Source: VRUE01 sp963714155 (GTDB lineage Bacteria; Actinomycetota; Thermoleophilia; Solirubrobacterales; 70-9). From it: 64,000 bases of DNA. The stretch is taken from assembly GCA_963714155.1 (NCBI GenBank), contig OY970236.1:372001-436000 (forward strand), written 5' to 3'. Every line of letters starts with the position of its first letter. The stretch's first letter is position 1. The translations under genes and the position numbers were made by a program. This document shows, in pieces, positions 42,928-50,691 of this stretch. A model generated the notes under the pieces. It worked only from the letters and a program-made list of their open reading frames with translations, was not told the DNA's origin and ran no database searches.

Positions 42928-43369
42928 GCTGGCCGGCACGCTCGATCGACTCGCCGAGCGCCTGCGCGAAGCCGAGCAGCCGCTCTCGGCCCACGTGGTC
43001 GACTCAAGCGAGCGCCCTGTCTTCGGCCTGCTCGCCGCGCTCGGCCCGCGCTCGGCCGCCACCCCCGGCGAGTACGCCTTCGTGGTCGAGGCCGTGCGCG
43101 AGGGCTACTTGCTGCACTACGGCGAGCCACGCCTGTTCAGCGGCCACGACGAAGACCTCGCCCTGCTCGCCGGCGACTATCTCTACGCGCTCGGGATCGA
43201 GCGCCTCGCCACCCTTGGCGACGCCGAGGCGGTCGCCGTACTCGGCGAGCTGATCGGTCGCTGTGCCCAGTTGCACGCCGAGAACCGGGTCGAGGAGACC
43301 GCTCAACTATGGCGTTCCGCCGCCTTCGCGGTCGGCGGCCGCGACGATCGCAGCCGCGAAGCGGCGTGA
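42920..43369 (+). CDS. Unknown helical protein, weakly like half of a polyprenyl synthase
   Basis: 149 residues, start ATG 42920 overlapping the hemL stop by 8 nt. LALLAGDYLYALGIERLATLGDAEAV and VLGELIGRCAQLHAEN resemble the helices after the first aspartate-rich motif of trans-polyprenyl diphosphate synthases (compare AVGDLLFSRAFALLGEHDDGRAV in the true synthase at 46407), but both DDxxD motifs are missing. It could be a non-catalytic partner of that synthase or an unrelated helical protein. Its place is between tetrapyrrole and bc-complex genes. Confidence 0.6.
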
Positions 43370-43402
43370 GTCAATAGACTCCATTTTCCTGAGGTTGAGC
43401 TG

Positions 43403-44077
43403 TTGAGCGACGAATCGGACAAGCAGAACGGGGCCGAGGCAAGCGGTCGGCCGGAGCGCCCAGCGCCCGAGCCGCCTGGCTACTTCGAGGGCGAGTCGAT
43501 GACTCGCCGCAAGGCCTTTACCGTTGCGGTACAGGGCATCGGCGGTCTCGCCGGGGCCGCGATCGTGCTGCCCGCGGTCGGCTTTGCCGTCGCGCCGATC
43601 TTCCACCGCGGCAAGGAGCGCTGGGAGGCGGTCGGCCCGGTCGGCGATTTCGTCGAGGACACCTACCGCCAGGTCGTCTTCACCGAAACCGAGGGCATCG
43701 GCGACGCCGGCAAGACCACCGCCTACATCCGCCGCAGCTCCGAGCAGCTTGAAGAGGAACCCGGCGAGTTCGTCGCCGTCTCCAACCGCTGCGTTCACCT
43801 CGGCTGCCCGGTCCGCTTCGTCGAGGCCGCCGGCAACTTCATCTGCCCCTGCCACGGCGGCGTCTACGACTTCCAGGGCAAGCGAATCGGCGGCCCCCCG
43901 GTGCGGCCGCTCGACCAGTTCCAGACCCGCGTGCGCCAAGGCCAGGTCGAGGTCGGCCCGCGCTACAGCGTCACCTCGCAGCTCGAGCCGGTCCGCGCCC
44001 GCGACCCGGGCGAGTTCACGGGTGGAGTCTGGGAGTATCTGTATCCGCCCCGTCCGTCCACCTTCCCACCCCCGTGA
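43403..44077 (+). CDS. qcrA: Rieske iron-sulfur protein of the cytochrome bc complex
   Basis: 224 residues. A basic segment and hydrophobic helix (SMTRRKAFTVAVQGIGGLAGAAIVLPAVGF, residues ~32-61) look like a Tat-type signal anchor (twin Arg as TRRKAF). The [2Fe-2S] ligands are in CVHLGCP and CPCHGGVYD, including the disulfide Cys. It ends with a Pro-rich PRPSTFPPP tail. TTG start at 43403 preceded by TGAGG; TAGACT at 43375-43380 is a possible -10. First gene of a three-gene bc complex; tatA/tatC for its export are encoded 4 kb downstream. Confidence 0.93.
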   Translation: MSDESDKQNGAEASGRPERPAPEPPGYFEGESMTRRKAFTVAVQGIGGLAGAAIVLPAVGFAVAPIFHRGKERWEAVGPVGDFVEDTYRQVVFTETEGIGDAGKTTAYIRRSSEQLEEEPGEFVAVSNRCVHLGCPVRFVEAAGNFICPCHGGVYDFQGKRIGGPPVRPLDQFQTRVRQGQVEVGPRYSVTSQLEPVRARDPGEFTGGVWEYLYPPRPSTFPPP

Positions 44078-44091
44078 TCGACTAGGCGCAG

Positions 44092-45000
44092 ATGAAGCTC
44101 GACTCCCTGATCCCCGCCCCGCTTCGCAAACCGGCCAAGCCCGGTGCAGGCAATGGCACTAAGGGCCCGGCCCCGGCCGACCTCAAGTCCTCGCCGCCGG
44201 AGCGACCCTCCGACGCGCAGCGCCTCGGCGACCGTGCCAAGGAGGCGCCCGCCGACGTACTCGCTTGGGTCGACCAGCGCACCGCCGCGACCGGCTTCCT
44301 CACCGGGATGCTCTACCGCAAGGTGCCGAAGGGGACCAACTGGTTCTACACACTCGGCTCGGCGACGCTGATCGCCTTCATCGCCCAGGCGATTACCGGC
44401 GTCTTCCTGGCGATGTTCTACACGCCCTCGACGACCCAGGCCTACGCCTCGATCGCCCACATCAACAACGACGTCTTCCTCGGCCAGCTCGTGCACGGCA
44501 TGCACAAGTGGGGCTCGAGCGTGATGGTGATCCTGATCTTCCTGCACATGGGCCGCACCTTTTTCTTCGGCGCCTACAAGTACCCGCGCGAGCTCAACTG
44601 GGTGATCGGCGTCGTGCTGCTGATCCTGACGATGACGATGGCTTTCACCGGCTACCTGCTTCCCTTCGACCAGCGCTCCTTCTGGGCCTCGGTGGTCGGC
44701 ATCAACATCAACGGCACCGGCCCAGTGGTCGGCCCCTATCTGAGCGATTTCCTGCGCGCTGGGCCCGAGCTGGGAGCGACCACGCTCTCGCGCTTCTACG
44801 CGATCCACATGCTGCTTGTTCCCGGCGCGATCATCGCCTTGATCGGCGCCCACATGTACCTGGTGGTCAAGCTCGGCACCACCGCCCCGCCTTGGCTGAA
44901 AGCCGATAAGCCAAAGGTCGCCGCACCCGTCTCCCAACTCGACGCCGGGGTCGAGGGCAACGGAACTTCGCCCGGCAACGGAGCCGCAGCGAGCAGATGA
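44092..45000 (+). CDS. qcrB: Cytochrome b (b6-type N-terminal half)
   Basis: 302 residues. After an 80-residue soluble N-terminus there are four core helices with the bis-haem histidines: QLVHGMHKWGSS...FLHMGR and FYAIHMLLVPG...GAHMYLVVKL. NWVIGVVLLILTMTMAFTGYLLPFDQ is the conserved Qo segment. The protein stops after helix four, so cytochrome b is split, the b6/subunit-IV arrangement known from Firmicutes and cyanobacteria, not the long QcrB of mycobacteria. It overlaps the next gene (ATGA). Confidence 0.92.
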   Translation: MKLDSLIPAPLRKPAKPGAGNGTKGPAPADLKSSPPERPSDAQRLGDRAKEAPADVLAWVDQRTAATGFLTGMLYRKVPKGTNWFYTLGSATLIAFIAQAITGVFLAMFYTPSTTQAYASIAHINNDVFLGQLVHGMHKWGSSVMVILIFLHMGRTFFFGAYKYPRELNWVIGVVLLILTMTMAFTGYLLPFDQRSFWASVVGININGTGPVVGPYLSDFLRAGPELGATTLSRFYAIHMLLVPGAIIALIGAHMYLVVKLGTTAPPWLKADKPKVAAPVSQLDAGVEGNGTSPGNGAAASR

Positions 45001-45698
45001 AACCCGCCGACAAGCAGGCATATCTCGAGGAGTACGAGCTGCTGAAGAAGAAGGGCAAGCCCTTCTTCCCCTACGCGGTGCTGAAGGACTCGGCGATGAT
45101 GCTCGCCGTAGTCGGCGTGATCATCCTGATGTCGGTCATCCTCGGCGCCGAGCAAGGGCCGAAGGCGGATCCGACCAGCACCACCTACGTGCCGCGCCCC
45201 GAGTGGTATTTCTTCTTCCTTTTCGAGGTCCTGCGCGTGATCAAGCCACCCGAGCTGGTGCCGATCGCGACGATCGGCATCCCGACGATCTGCATGGTCC
45301 TGCTGCTGCTGCTGCCGTTCTACGATCGCGGTCCGGAGCGCAACCCGATCCGCCGCCCGATCGCAACGACGGCCGGGATCATGACGATCATCGCGATGGC
45401 CTACCTCACCTTCCTCGGCGCGACCGGCGGCTCGCCGACGGAGATCGAGATGGAAGTCGCGCCGCGCTACGAGGCCGGCAAGGAGGTCGTCGCCGGCGCC
45501 GGCTGCCTCGCCTGCCACAAGATTGGCGAGAACGGCAACAACGGCCCCGGACCTGAACTGACCCACATCGCCGCGCGGATTCCGCGCGCAGCGATCATCC
45601 GCTCGGTGGAGATCGGGCCGGGAATCATGCCCTCCTTCCGCGACCTGCCGCCGAAAAAGCTCAACGAGCTCGCTGATTTCCTCTCCTCGCTCGACTAA
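44997..45698 (+). CDS. qcrC: Subunit IV-type cytochrome b fused to cytochrome c
   Basis: 233 residues. The N-terminal two thirds have three helices with the subunit-IV motif RPEWYFFFLFEVLRVIKPPEL (PEWY of the Qo site). The C-terminal ~80 residues form a mono-haem cytochrome c domain: CLACHKIG haem site, GPELTHIAARI, and GIMPSFRDLP with the axial Met. This fused layout is that of Bacillus QcrC and differs from the di-haem QcrC of canonical actinobacteria. It completes a Rieske-b6-IV/c complex that oxidises menaquinol. Confidence 0.92.
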   Translation: MKPADKQAYLEEYELLKKKGKPFFPYAVLKDSAMMLAVVGVIILMSVILGAEQGPKADPTSTTYVPRPEWYFFFLFEVLRVIKPPELVPIATIGIPTICMVLLLLLPFYDRGPERNPIRRPIATTAGIMTIIAMAYLTFLGATGGSPTEIEMEVAPRYEAGKEVVAGAGCLACHKIGENGNNGPGPELTHIAARIPRAAIIRSVEIGPGIMPSFRDLPPKKLNELADFLSSLD

Positions 45699-45741
45699 GC
45701 CGTCGCGGGATTCCGCCCAGTTCGCGGGGCAGGTCAACCGC

Positions 45742-46410
45742 ATGTTCGACCGCGTCGCCGGCCGCTACGACGCGCTCAACTCGGTGATGACCGCTGGCCT
45801 GCACCATCGCTGGCGCGAGCGCGCTGCCGATCGGGCCGAGCTGGGCGCCGGCGATTCCGCGCTCGACGTCTGTTGCGGTACCGGCGACCTCGCGCTCGAG
45901 CTGGCCGGCCGGGTGGCGCCGGACGGCCACGTCGTCGGTTGCGATTTTTCCGAGCCGATGCTCGACCTTGCCCGCGAGAAGGCGAGTGCGCGCGGCGCCG
46001 GTGGCGTTCGCTTCGAGTGGGCCGACGCGCTCAGCCTCCCCTACGACGCCGGTCGCTTCGACGCGGTCACGGTTGGCTTCGGCGTCCGCAACCTCGCCAA
46101 TCTGGAGCGCGGCCTGGGCGAGATGGCCCGCGTGCTGCGCCCCGGTGGGCGCCTGGTCGTGCTCGAGATCACCCAGCCGGCGCGGCCGCCGCTCTCGACC
46201 TTCTACTCACTCTGGTTCGACCGCATCGTGCCCTTGCTCGGCAGCTTCTCGGGCGACGCCGAGGCCTACAGCTACCTGCCCGAGTCGGTGCGCAGCTTCC
46301 CCGGCCCCGACCGCCTGGCGGAGCTGATGGACGGCGCCGGCCTCGAGCGGATCCGCTGGACCGTTCTCGCCGGGGGGATCATCGCGATCCACAGCGGCGT
46401 TCGCGGGTGA
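45742..46410 (+). CDS. menG: Demethylmenaquinone methyltransferase
   Basis: 222-residue SAM methyltransferase of the UbiE/MenG family (last step of menaquinone synthesis). MFDRVAGRYDALNSVMT at the N-terminus, VCCGTGDLALELA SAM loop, GFGVRNLANLERGL and VLEITQPARPPL are diagnostic. Homologues usually have 10-20 more N-terminal residues; in-frame sequence back to the qcrC stop has no canonical start, so ATG 45742 is taken. It overlaps the polyprenyl synthase (GTGA), linking both menaquinone steps to the bc complex that uses the product. Confidence 0.93.
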   Translation: MFDRVAGRYDALNSVMTAGLHHRWRERAADRAELGAGDSALDVCCGTGDLALELAGRVAPDGHVVGCDFSEPMLDLAREKASARGAGGVRFEWADALSLPYDAGRFDAVTVGFGVRNLANLERGLGEMARVLRPGGRLVVLEITQPARPPLSTFYSLWFDRIVPLLGSFSGDAEAYSYLPESVRSFPGPDRLAELMDGAGLERIRWTVLAGGIIAIHSGVRG

Positions 46411-47372
46411 CCCGTCCCTCCGCGGTACCGCCGCCGGTCACCGCCGTTCTCGATGCCTCCAGCCGCTGGCTGCCCGCCAGGCTGGGCGAGGTGGAGGAGC
46501 TGCTGCGCGCCCAGAGCGCTGGCCACGGGGAGTTGCTCGGCGCCGACGCGGCCGCGACCCTGACTGCTGGTGGCAAGCGACTGCGGCCGCTGCTCGTCCT
46601 GCTTTGCGCCGGCGCAGATGGGGGGGAGGAGGCGGTCCGCGCTGCCGCCGCAATCGAGCTGGTCCATATGGCGACGCTGGTTCACGATGACGTTCTCGAC
46701 CAGGCGCCGCTGCGCCGCGGCCTGCCGACGATCGCCGCCACCGGCGGCCGCGAGCGAGCGACCGCGGTGGGCGACCTGCTCTTCTCGCGTGCCTTTGCCC
46801 TGCTCGGCGAGCACGACGATGGACGCGCCGTCGCCCTCCTCGCCAAGGCTTCGGTCGCCTTGGCGGAGGGAGAGCTGGCCCAGCGCCGGGATGCTTTCGA
46901 CAGTGGGATATCCGAGCAGCGCTACCTCGAGCGCTGCCGCCTGAAGACGGCAACGCTGTTCGAGTGCGCCTGTCGCATGGGCCGCGACCTCGATCTCCTC
47001 GGCGCTTTCGGCGCCCAGATCGGGCTCGCCTTCCAGCTGCTCGACGACGTGCTCGATGTCTCCGGCCCGGTCGAGCGCACCGGCAAGGCTCGCGGCACCG
47101 ACCTGCTCGATGGCACCGTCACCCTGCCGCTGATCGCTGCCGCCGAGTCCGACCCCTCGATCCGCACGGTCGACCTGCGTGCCCTGGACGCCGCCTCCGC
47201 GGAGCAGCTTTGCGAGCGCATCGCTGCGACCGGTGCACTCGAGCGGGTGCGCGGCCGCGCCCTGGAAATGGTCGCAACGGCCAAGTCCAGCCTCGCCACC
47301 GACGCCTTTGACGCCGAGCAGCGGCACTTGCTCGAGCTGGTCGCCGACGGCGTCGTGCAGCGCTATAGCTGA
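46407..47372 (+). CDS. Polyprenyl diphosphate synthase (menaquinone side chain)
   Basis: 321 residues; elongates allylic diphosphates with IPP. Both aspartate-rich motifs are present: VHDDVLDQAPLRRG (FARM) and FQLLDDVLDVSG (SARM), with GGKRLRPLL upstream and GKARGTDLLDGTVTLPLI after. Linked to menG, so heptaprenyl/octaprenyl-type chain for menaquinone is likely; chain length is not determined from sequence. The longer frame upstream of GTG 46407 lies over menG and is rejected. Confidence 0.93.
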   Translation: MTRPSAVPPPVTAVLDASSRWLPARLGEVEELLRAQSAGHGELLGADAAATLTAGGKRLRPLLVLLCAGADGGEEAVRAAAAIELVHMATLVHDDVLDQAPLRRGLPTIAATGGRERATAVGDLLFSRAFALLGEHDDGRAVALLAKASVALAEGELAQRRDAFDSGISEQRYLERCRLKTATLFECACRMGRDLDLLGAFGAQIGLAFQLLDDVLDVSGPVERTGKARGTDLLDGTVTLPLIAAAESDPSIRTVDLRALDAASAEQLCERIAATGALERVRGRALEMVATAKSSLATDAFDAEQRHLLELVADGVVQRYS

Positions 47373-47390
47373 CGGTTCTCCGGGCGCAGC

Positions 47391-47723
47391 TCAGCGGAAG
47401 TCGTCGGCGCTGATCAGGTCAGCGTCGAGTGCCCGCGTGAAGGTCTCGACCACGAACTCCATGTTCTCGTGCTCGAGTGTCTTCAGCACATCGCTCAGCG
47501 CGCGCGTGCCCAGGTCGAGCTCCTCGTCGAATGCATCGATCTCGGCTTCGGCGTGGACCTCGTCGCTGTGCCATTCGCACTCGGGGCAACGCCGCCAGAG
47601 TCGCCAATGGCCGCGATCGCCGGCCTGCTCCCAGCAGGTCGGCTGCACCAGCGAAGAGGCGCAACGGGGGCAGACGTGCAGACCGGGAGCGGTCTTCGTC
47701 TGACTGGCGTGCGCGTCCCTCAT
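47391..47723 (-). CDS. Small zinc-ribbon protein, unknown
   Basis: 110 residues with two CxxC pairs, HVCPRCASSLVQ and RRCPECEWHS, 29 residues apart, enough for one zinc ribbon. The rest is an acidic helical tail (AEAEIDAFDEELDLGTRAL, KTLEHENMEFVVETF). No catalytic motif. It might be a nucleic-acid- or protein-binding adaptor; nothing in the neighbourhood fixes the role. Convergent with the polyprenyl synthase; 150 nt of spacer to tatA holds a minor ATCGGGT/ACCCGAT stem and the tatA promoter. Confidence 0.75.
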   Translation of the reverse strand: MRDAHASQTKTAPGLHVCPRCASSLVQPTCWEQAGDRGHWRLWRRCPECEWHSDEVHAEAEIDAFDEELDLGTRALSDVLKTLEHENMEFVVETFTRALDADLISADDFR

Positions 47724-47861
47724 ACCTGCACTATCGAACCCGCGAAACGATCACTCCATCCGCACTATCGGGTGAGAAAGTCACAAAACCCGATTACCGG
47801 GTAGGCCCGAGCCCCAATTACATGCGAGCCGAAATCTGATCCGATCGCCTGCGGCGGCCAG

Positions 47862-47867
47862 TACCAT
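47862..47867 (+). promoter_or_regulatory. -10 element for a leaderless tatA message
   Basis: TACCAT ends 6 nt before the tatA ATG at 47874. GGAG occurs within these 6 nt but only 2 nt from the start, too close to act as a ribosome site, so leaderless initiation is the simpler reading. Confidence 0.45.
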
Positions 47868-47873
47868 GGAGCA

Positions 47874-48110
47874 ATGCCAAATATCGGACCCCTAGAGCTC
47901 GCGATCGTCCTGATCATTGCCCTGGTCGTCTTCGGCCCCAAACGCTTGCCGGAGCTGGGTCGCTCGCTCGGCAAAGGGATCCGCGAGTTTCGCGGCTCGG
48001 TCACCGGCGATAGTCACGACGAGCCCGAGCAGCCCGACACGATCGAGGCGCCGAAGTCCCCCGCCAAGCCGGGCCCGGAGGGCGAGACAGTCGCCCACGA
48101 TCGCCGCTGA
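47874..48110 (+). CDS. tatA: Twin-arginine translocase subunit TatA
   Basis: 78 residues: N-terminal membrane helix (LELAIVLIIALVVFGPKRLPEL) with the TatA/B FGPKRLPE hinge, amphipathic helix (GRSLGKGIREFRGSV) and acidic/Pro-rich tail. It forms the pore-like assembly for folded proteins. Adjacent to tatC (9-nt gap). The bc complex Rieske protein nearby is a likely substrate. Confidence 0.93.
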   Translation: MPNIGPLELAIVLIIALVVFGPKRLPELGRSLGKGIREFRGSVTGDSHDEPEQPDTIEAPKSPAKPGPEGETVAHDRR

Positions 48111-48119
48111 GGCCTCACC

Positions 48120-48890
48120 ATGGCCCGGATGAGGCCGGTCTCACACGAAGATCAACTCAGCCTCGTCGAGCACCTCGACGAGCTGCGCACGCGCATAGTC
48201 GTCTGCCTGGTTGTCCTCGGCGTCGCCCTGGCGCTCTGCTTCTGGCAGAACCATCTGCTGCTGGAAATCGCCTCCGGGCCGCTGCCGAGCGATCACAAGA
48301 AGCTGCTCACCTTCGGCATCACCGAGCCCTTCACGGTCACCCTCACCGTCTCGGTCTACGGAGCGCTGATCCTGGCGATGCCGATCCTGCTCTACCAGGC
48401 CTACGCCTACGTGCTGCCCGCCTTCAGCGATCGCGAGCGGCGCGTCGTCTTGCCGGTCCTGATCTTCGCCCCGATCCTCTTCCTCGCCGGCGTCGCCTTC
48501 GCCTACTTCGTGGTGATGCCGGCGGCGACCAAGTTCCTGCTCAACTTCAACGACAACCAGTTCAACGTCCAGGTCCGCGCCCGCGACTACTACAGCTTCT
48601 TCTCGACCACGATGCTCGCCGGCGGCGTCGTCTTCCAGCTCCCGCTCGCGATCCTGGCCGTCGTTCGGCTCGGCATCGTCAGCGTCGCGCAGCTCACCAA
48701 GAACCGCCGCTACGCCTACCTGATCATCGCCGTCGTCGCCGCGGCGCTGCCCGGCGTCGACCCGGTTTCAATGCTGATCGAGATGGTTCCTCTGCTTCTT
48801 CTGTTCGAGTTGAGTATCTTGATCGCTCGCGCCTTTGGTACGCCAAAGGAGGCGGGAGGATTGGCAAAGCCCTCAACCCAGGAGCGGTGA
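48120..48890 (+). CDS. tatC: Twin-arginine translocase subunit TatC
   Basis: 256 residues, six helices. LVEHLDELRTRIVVC is the conserved N-terminal signal-recognition motif; FTVTLTVSVYGALILAMPILLYQAY, FSDRERR and FYSFFSTTMLAGG-like segments follow the family order. ATG 48120 has GAGG seven nt upstream; ATG 48129 is an alternative. TatC recognises twin-Arg signals. Confidence 0.95.
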   Translation: MARMRPVSHEDQLSLVEHLDELRTRIVVCLVVLGVALALCFWQNHLLLEIASGPLPSDHKKLLTFGITEPFTVTLTVSVYGALILAMPILLYQAYAYVLPAFSDRERRVVLPVLIFAPILFLAGVAFAYFVVMPAATKFLLNFNDNQFNVQVRARDYYSFFSTTMLAGGVVFQLPLAILAVVRLGIVSVAQLTKNRRYAYLIIAVVAAALPGVDPVSMLIEMVPLLLLFELSILIARAFGTPKEAGGLAKPSTQER

Positions 48891-48920
48891 TTCGAGTTGG
48901 CGGAGAGCGGGGAGCGACGG

Positions 48921-49700
48921 ATGTTGTTCGACATCCGCGGTCGGCGGAAGCACGTCGTCCGGGTTGTCTACGCGATCCTCGCGCTGCTGATGGGCGCCAG
49001 CCTTTTCCTCGTCGTCGGTCCCTTCAGCATCGGCAGCCTGGTCGGCGGCGATGGCGCGACCGACGCCTCAAAGGTCCTCCGCGAACAGGCTGAACGGACC
49101 GAACAGAAGCTGCGTCGCGACCCCGAAAACGAAGACTTGATGGCCTCCCTTGCGAGGGCGCGGTTCAACGCCGCCAACAGCCTCACAGAAGTCAACTCCG
49201 AAACTGGCACCACCGTCTTCACCCCGGAAGGTCGCCAGGAATTGGAACTTGGAATCGAAGCCTGGAACAGCTACTTGAAAGAGGCCAAGGAACCGAGGAC
49301 CTCGGTTGCCCTGCTTGCCTCGCGCGCCTACTTCGGCCTCGCCGAATCCGCAGTGAGTCTTGAAGAAGCGTCCGAAAACGTCGCCGGCGCGGCCAAGACA
49401 CAGCGCATCGCAGCCGAAGCGCAGCCGACGATCAACTCGTTGACCACGCTTGCGATCTACGACTTCTACGCCGGCAACTTTGCTGGCGGCGACAAGGCGG
49501 TCAAGGAAGCGGAAGCGAAGGCCCCGAGCAAAGCCGAAGCCAAAGAAATCGGCAAACAGATGGCGGAATACCGCAAGCGCGGCAAGACTTTCGAAGCCCA
49601 GAAGAAGGAAGCCGCCAAAGAAGAAGCGAAATTCGGCAAAGAACGCTTGCAGAACCCGCTGGGCGGCCTATCGGGCGGCACCGGGACGCTGGGCGAATAG
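48921..49700 (+). CDS. Membrane-anchored TPR-like repeat protein, unknown
   Basis: About 259 residues. A cytoplasmic tip (FDIRGRRKHVV) and one membrane helix (VVYAILALLMGASLFLVVG) anchor an external helical region with TPR-like repeats (DLMASLARARFNAANSL, LLASRAYFGLAESAVSLEE, TLAIYDFYAGNFAGGDKAV) and a Lys/Glu-rich tail. ATG 48921 has GGAG exactly six nt upstream and is preferred to TTG 48897. After the membrane helix nearly every Glu codon is GAA. Follows tatC, so a link to export is possible but unproven. Confidence 0.75.
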   Translation: MLFDIRGRRKHVVRVVYAILALLMGASLFLVVGPFSIGSLVGGDGATDASKVLREQAERTEQKLRRDPENEDLMASLARARFNAANSLTEVNSETGTTVFTPEGRQELELGIEAWNSYLKEAKEPRTSVALLASRAYFGLAESAVSLEEASENVAGAAKTQRIAAEAQPTINSLTTLAIYDFYAGNFAGGDKAVKEAEAKAPSKAEAKEIGKQMAEYRKRGKTFEAQKKEAAKEEAKFGKERLQNPLGGLSGGTGTLGE

Positions 49701-49711
49701 CGCCGAGGAAG

Positions 49712-49784
49712 TGGGCCGTGCTGGGCTCGAACCAGCGACCTTGAGATTAAGAGTCTCCTGCTCTACCAACTGAGCTAACGGCCC
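49712..49784 (-). tRNA. tRNA-Lys (anticodon CTT)
   Basis: 73-nt cloverleaf on the minus strand: acceptor GGGCCGT / ACGGCCC, D arm GCTC..GAGC, anticodon loop CTCTTAA with CTT (49751-49749), T arm GCTGG-TTCGAGC-CCAGC, discriminator A. No encoded CCA (the strand continues with C). TATACT at 49800-49795 (minus strand) lies 10 nt upstream and is a good -10, with ACCCTC at 17-nt spacing. Confidence 0.97.
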
Positions 49785-49794
49785 GCGGTCGGCA

Positions 49795-49823
49795 AGTATA
49801 GGAAGCGGCGCGACTCGGAGGGT
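49795..49823 (-). promoter_or_regulatory. tRNA-Lys promoter
   Basis: TATACT (49800-49795) with ACCCTC (49823-49818) 17 nt upstream. The same pair, CCCTC-N17-TATACT, precedes rpmH. The -35 deviates from TTGACA. The box overlaps the 3' end region of the secreted-protein gene on the same strand. Confidence 0.45.
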
Positions 49824-50573
49824 CTAGCGGACGGTGCAGCCCTTTTCGACGCTGCCTTCGATGATCGTGCCGTCGCTGAAAGTAAAGCGGCCGCGGGTGC
49901 GGAGGACGCCGTCGCCGCAGCGCGCGGCGACGTAGCTGCGTTCTTTGCCCCCAAGGCGATAGCGCTTGCCGACGCTTGCGTCGAGATGGACCAGCGAGCC
50001 CGCTCCCCCCGCGATCGGCGGCAGGTCGATCGTCGCCCGGTAGCGAAACTCCCCGCCCCGCTTTTCGATCGGGATCGTGATGATGAAGTTTTGGACCGCG
50101 GGAACGGTCGTACGGGCGTGCAGGATCACCGTCGGCTTGCCGCCCAGGCGCGGTCCGTTGAAGAGGGTGATCGGCGAGGAGGCGAGGAGCGGCTGACCAC
50201 CGAGGTTGATCAACGCCTCGGCGTGCCCGGTGCCGACGATCGCGCCCGGGCAGCGGCGGCGCGCCTCCTGCGGTAGCACTTCCTCCAGCTGGGAGGGTTG
50301 GCAGACGGGGATGCCCGTCGTATCGAGCCTGCCATCGCGATCGAAGTCGAGGACCAGTTGCTGCAATGGCGGCGGCACGCTGCCGTCGACCGCTTTCAGG
50401 TTGGCGTTGCCCTCGAAATTGATCGGCGCGTAGGTGCTGCGGGGCAGGATGCGGGGCGTGAAGCCACCGTCGGCGGTCAGCACCAGGTTGCCGACCTTGA
50501 CCAAGGCGGCGTTGGCCGCGCCCGCAAAGAAGACGCAGCAGATCAATGCCCCGACTGCCATAAGCCGCTTCAA
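49824..50573 (-). CDS. Secreted protein of unknown function
   Basis: About 249 residues. A signal peptide (MKRLMAVGALICCVFFAGAANAA) is cleaved probably after ANA. The mature part is beta-rich: VKVGNLVLTADGGFTPRILP, DFDRDGRLDTTGIPVC, GTGHAEALINLGGQPLL, VGKRYRLGGKERSYVAARC, with four cysteines suited to two disulfides. I recognise no characterised family. TTG 50573 preceded by GGAGG fits a normal signal peptide better than GTG 50585. It is divergent from the MMPL transporter gene. Confidence 0.75.
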   Translation of the reverse strand: MKRLMAVGALICCVFFAGAANAALVKVGNLVLTADGGFTPRILPRSTYAPINFEGNANLKAVDGSVPPPLQQLVLDFDRDGRLDTTGIPVCQPSQLEEVLPQEARRRCPGAIVGTGHAEALINLGGQPLLASSPITLFNGPRLGGKPTVILHARTTVPAVQNFIITIPIEKRGGEFRYRATIDLPPIAGGAGSLVHLDASVGKRYRLGGKERSYVAARCGDGVLRTRGRFTFSDGTIIEGSVEKGCTVR

Positions 50574-50691
50574 GTTCTCCTCCACAATCAGGCTAGCGTT
50601 CCGTGCAAGCCGGCACTCTCAAATTGATCCTTAACACAGTCTTCTGCAACCGTGGCCCCGCTCAACCGCTCCGACCGCCAAACTACGAGAC

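Noticed and set aside
45661..45741. A near-cognate start for menG like those of fhaA and hemL
   Set aside because: An in-frame ATT exists at 45676 but has no spaced GGAG, and ATG 45742 has a usable purine-rich site; no reason to invoke it.
47767..47794. ATCGGGT / ACCCGAT stem upstream of tatA as a terminator or riboswitch
   Set aside because: Only 7 bp with a 14-nt loop and no T-run; too weak to call.
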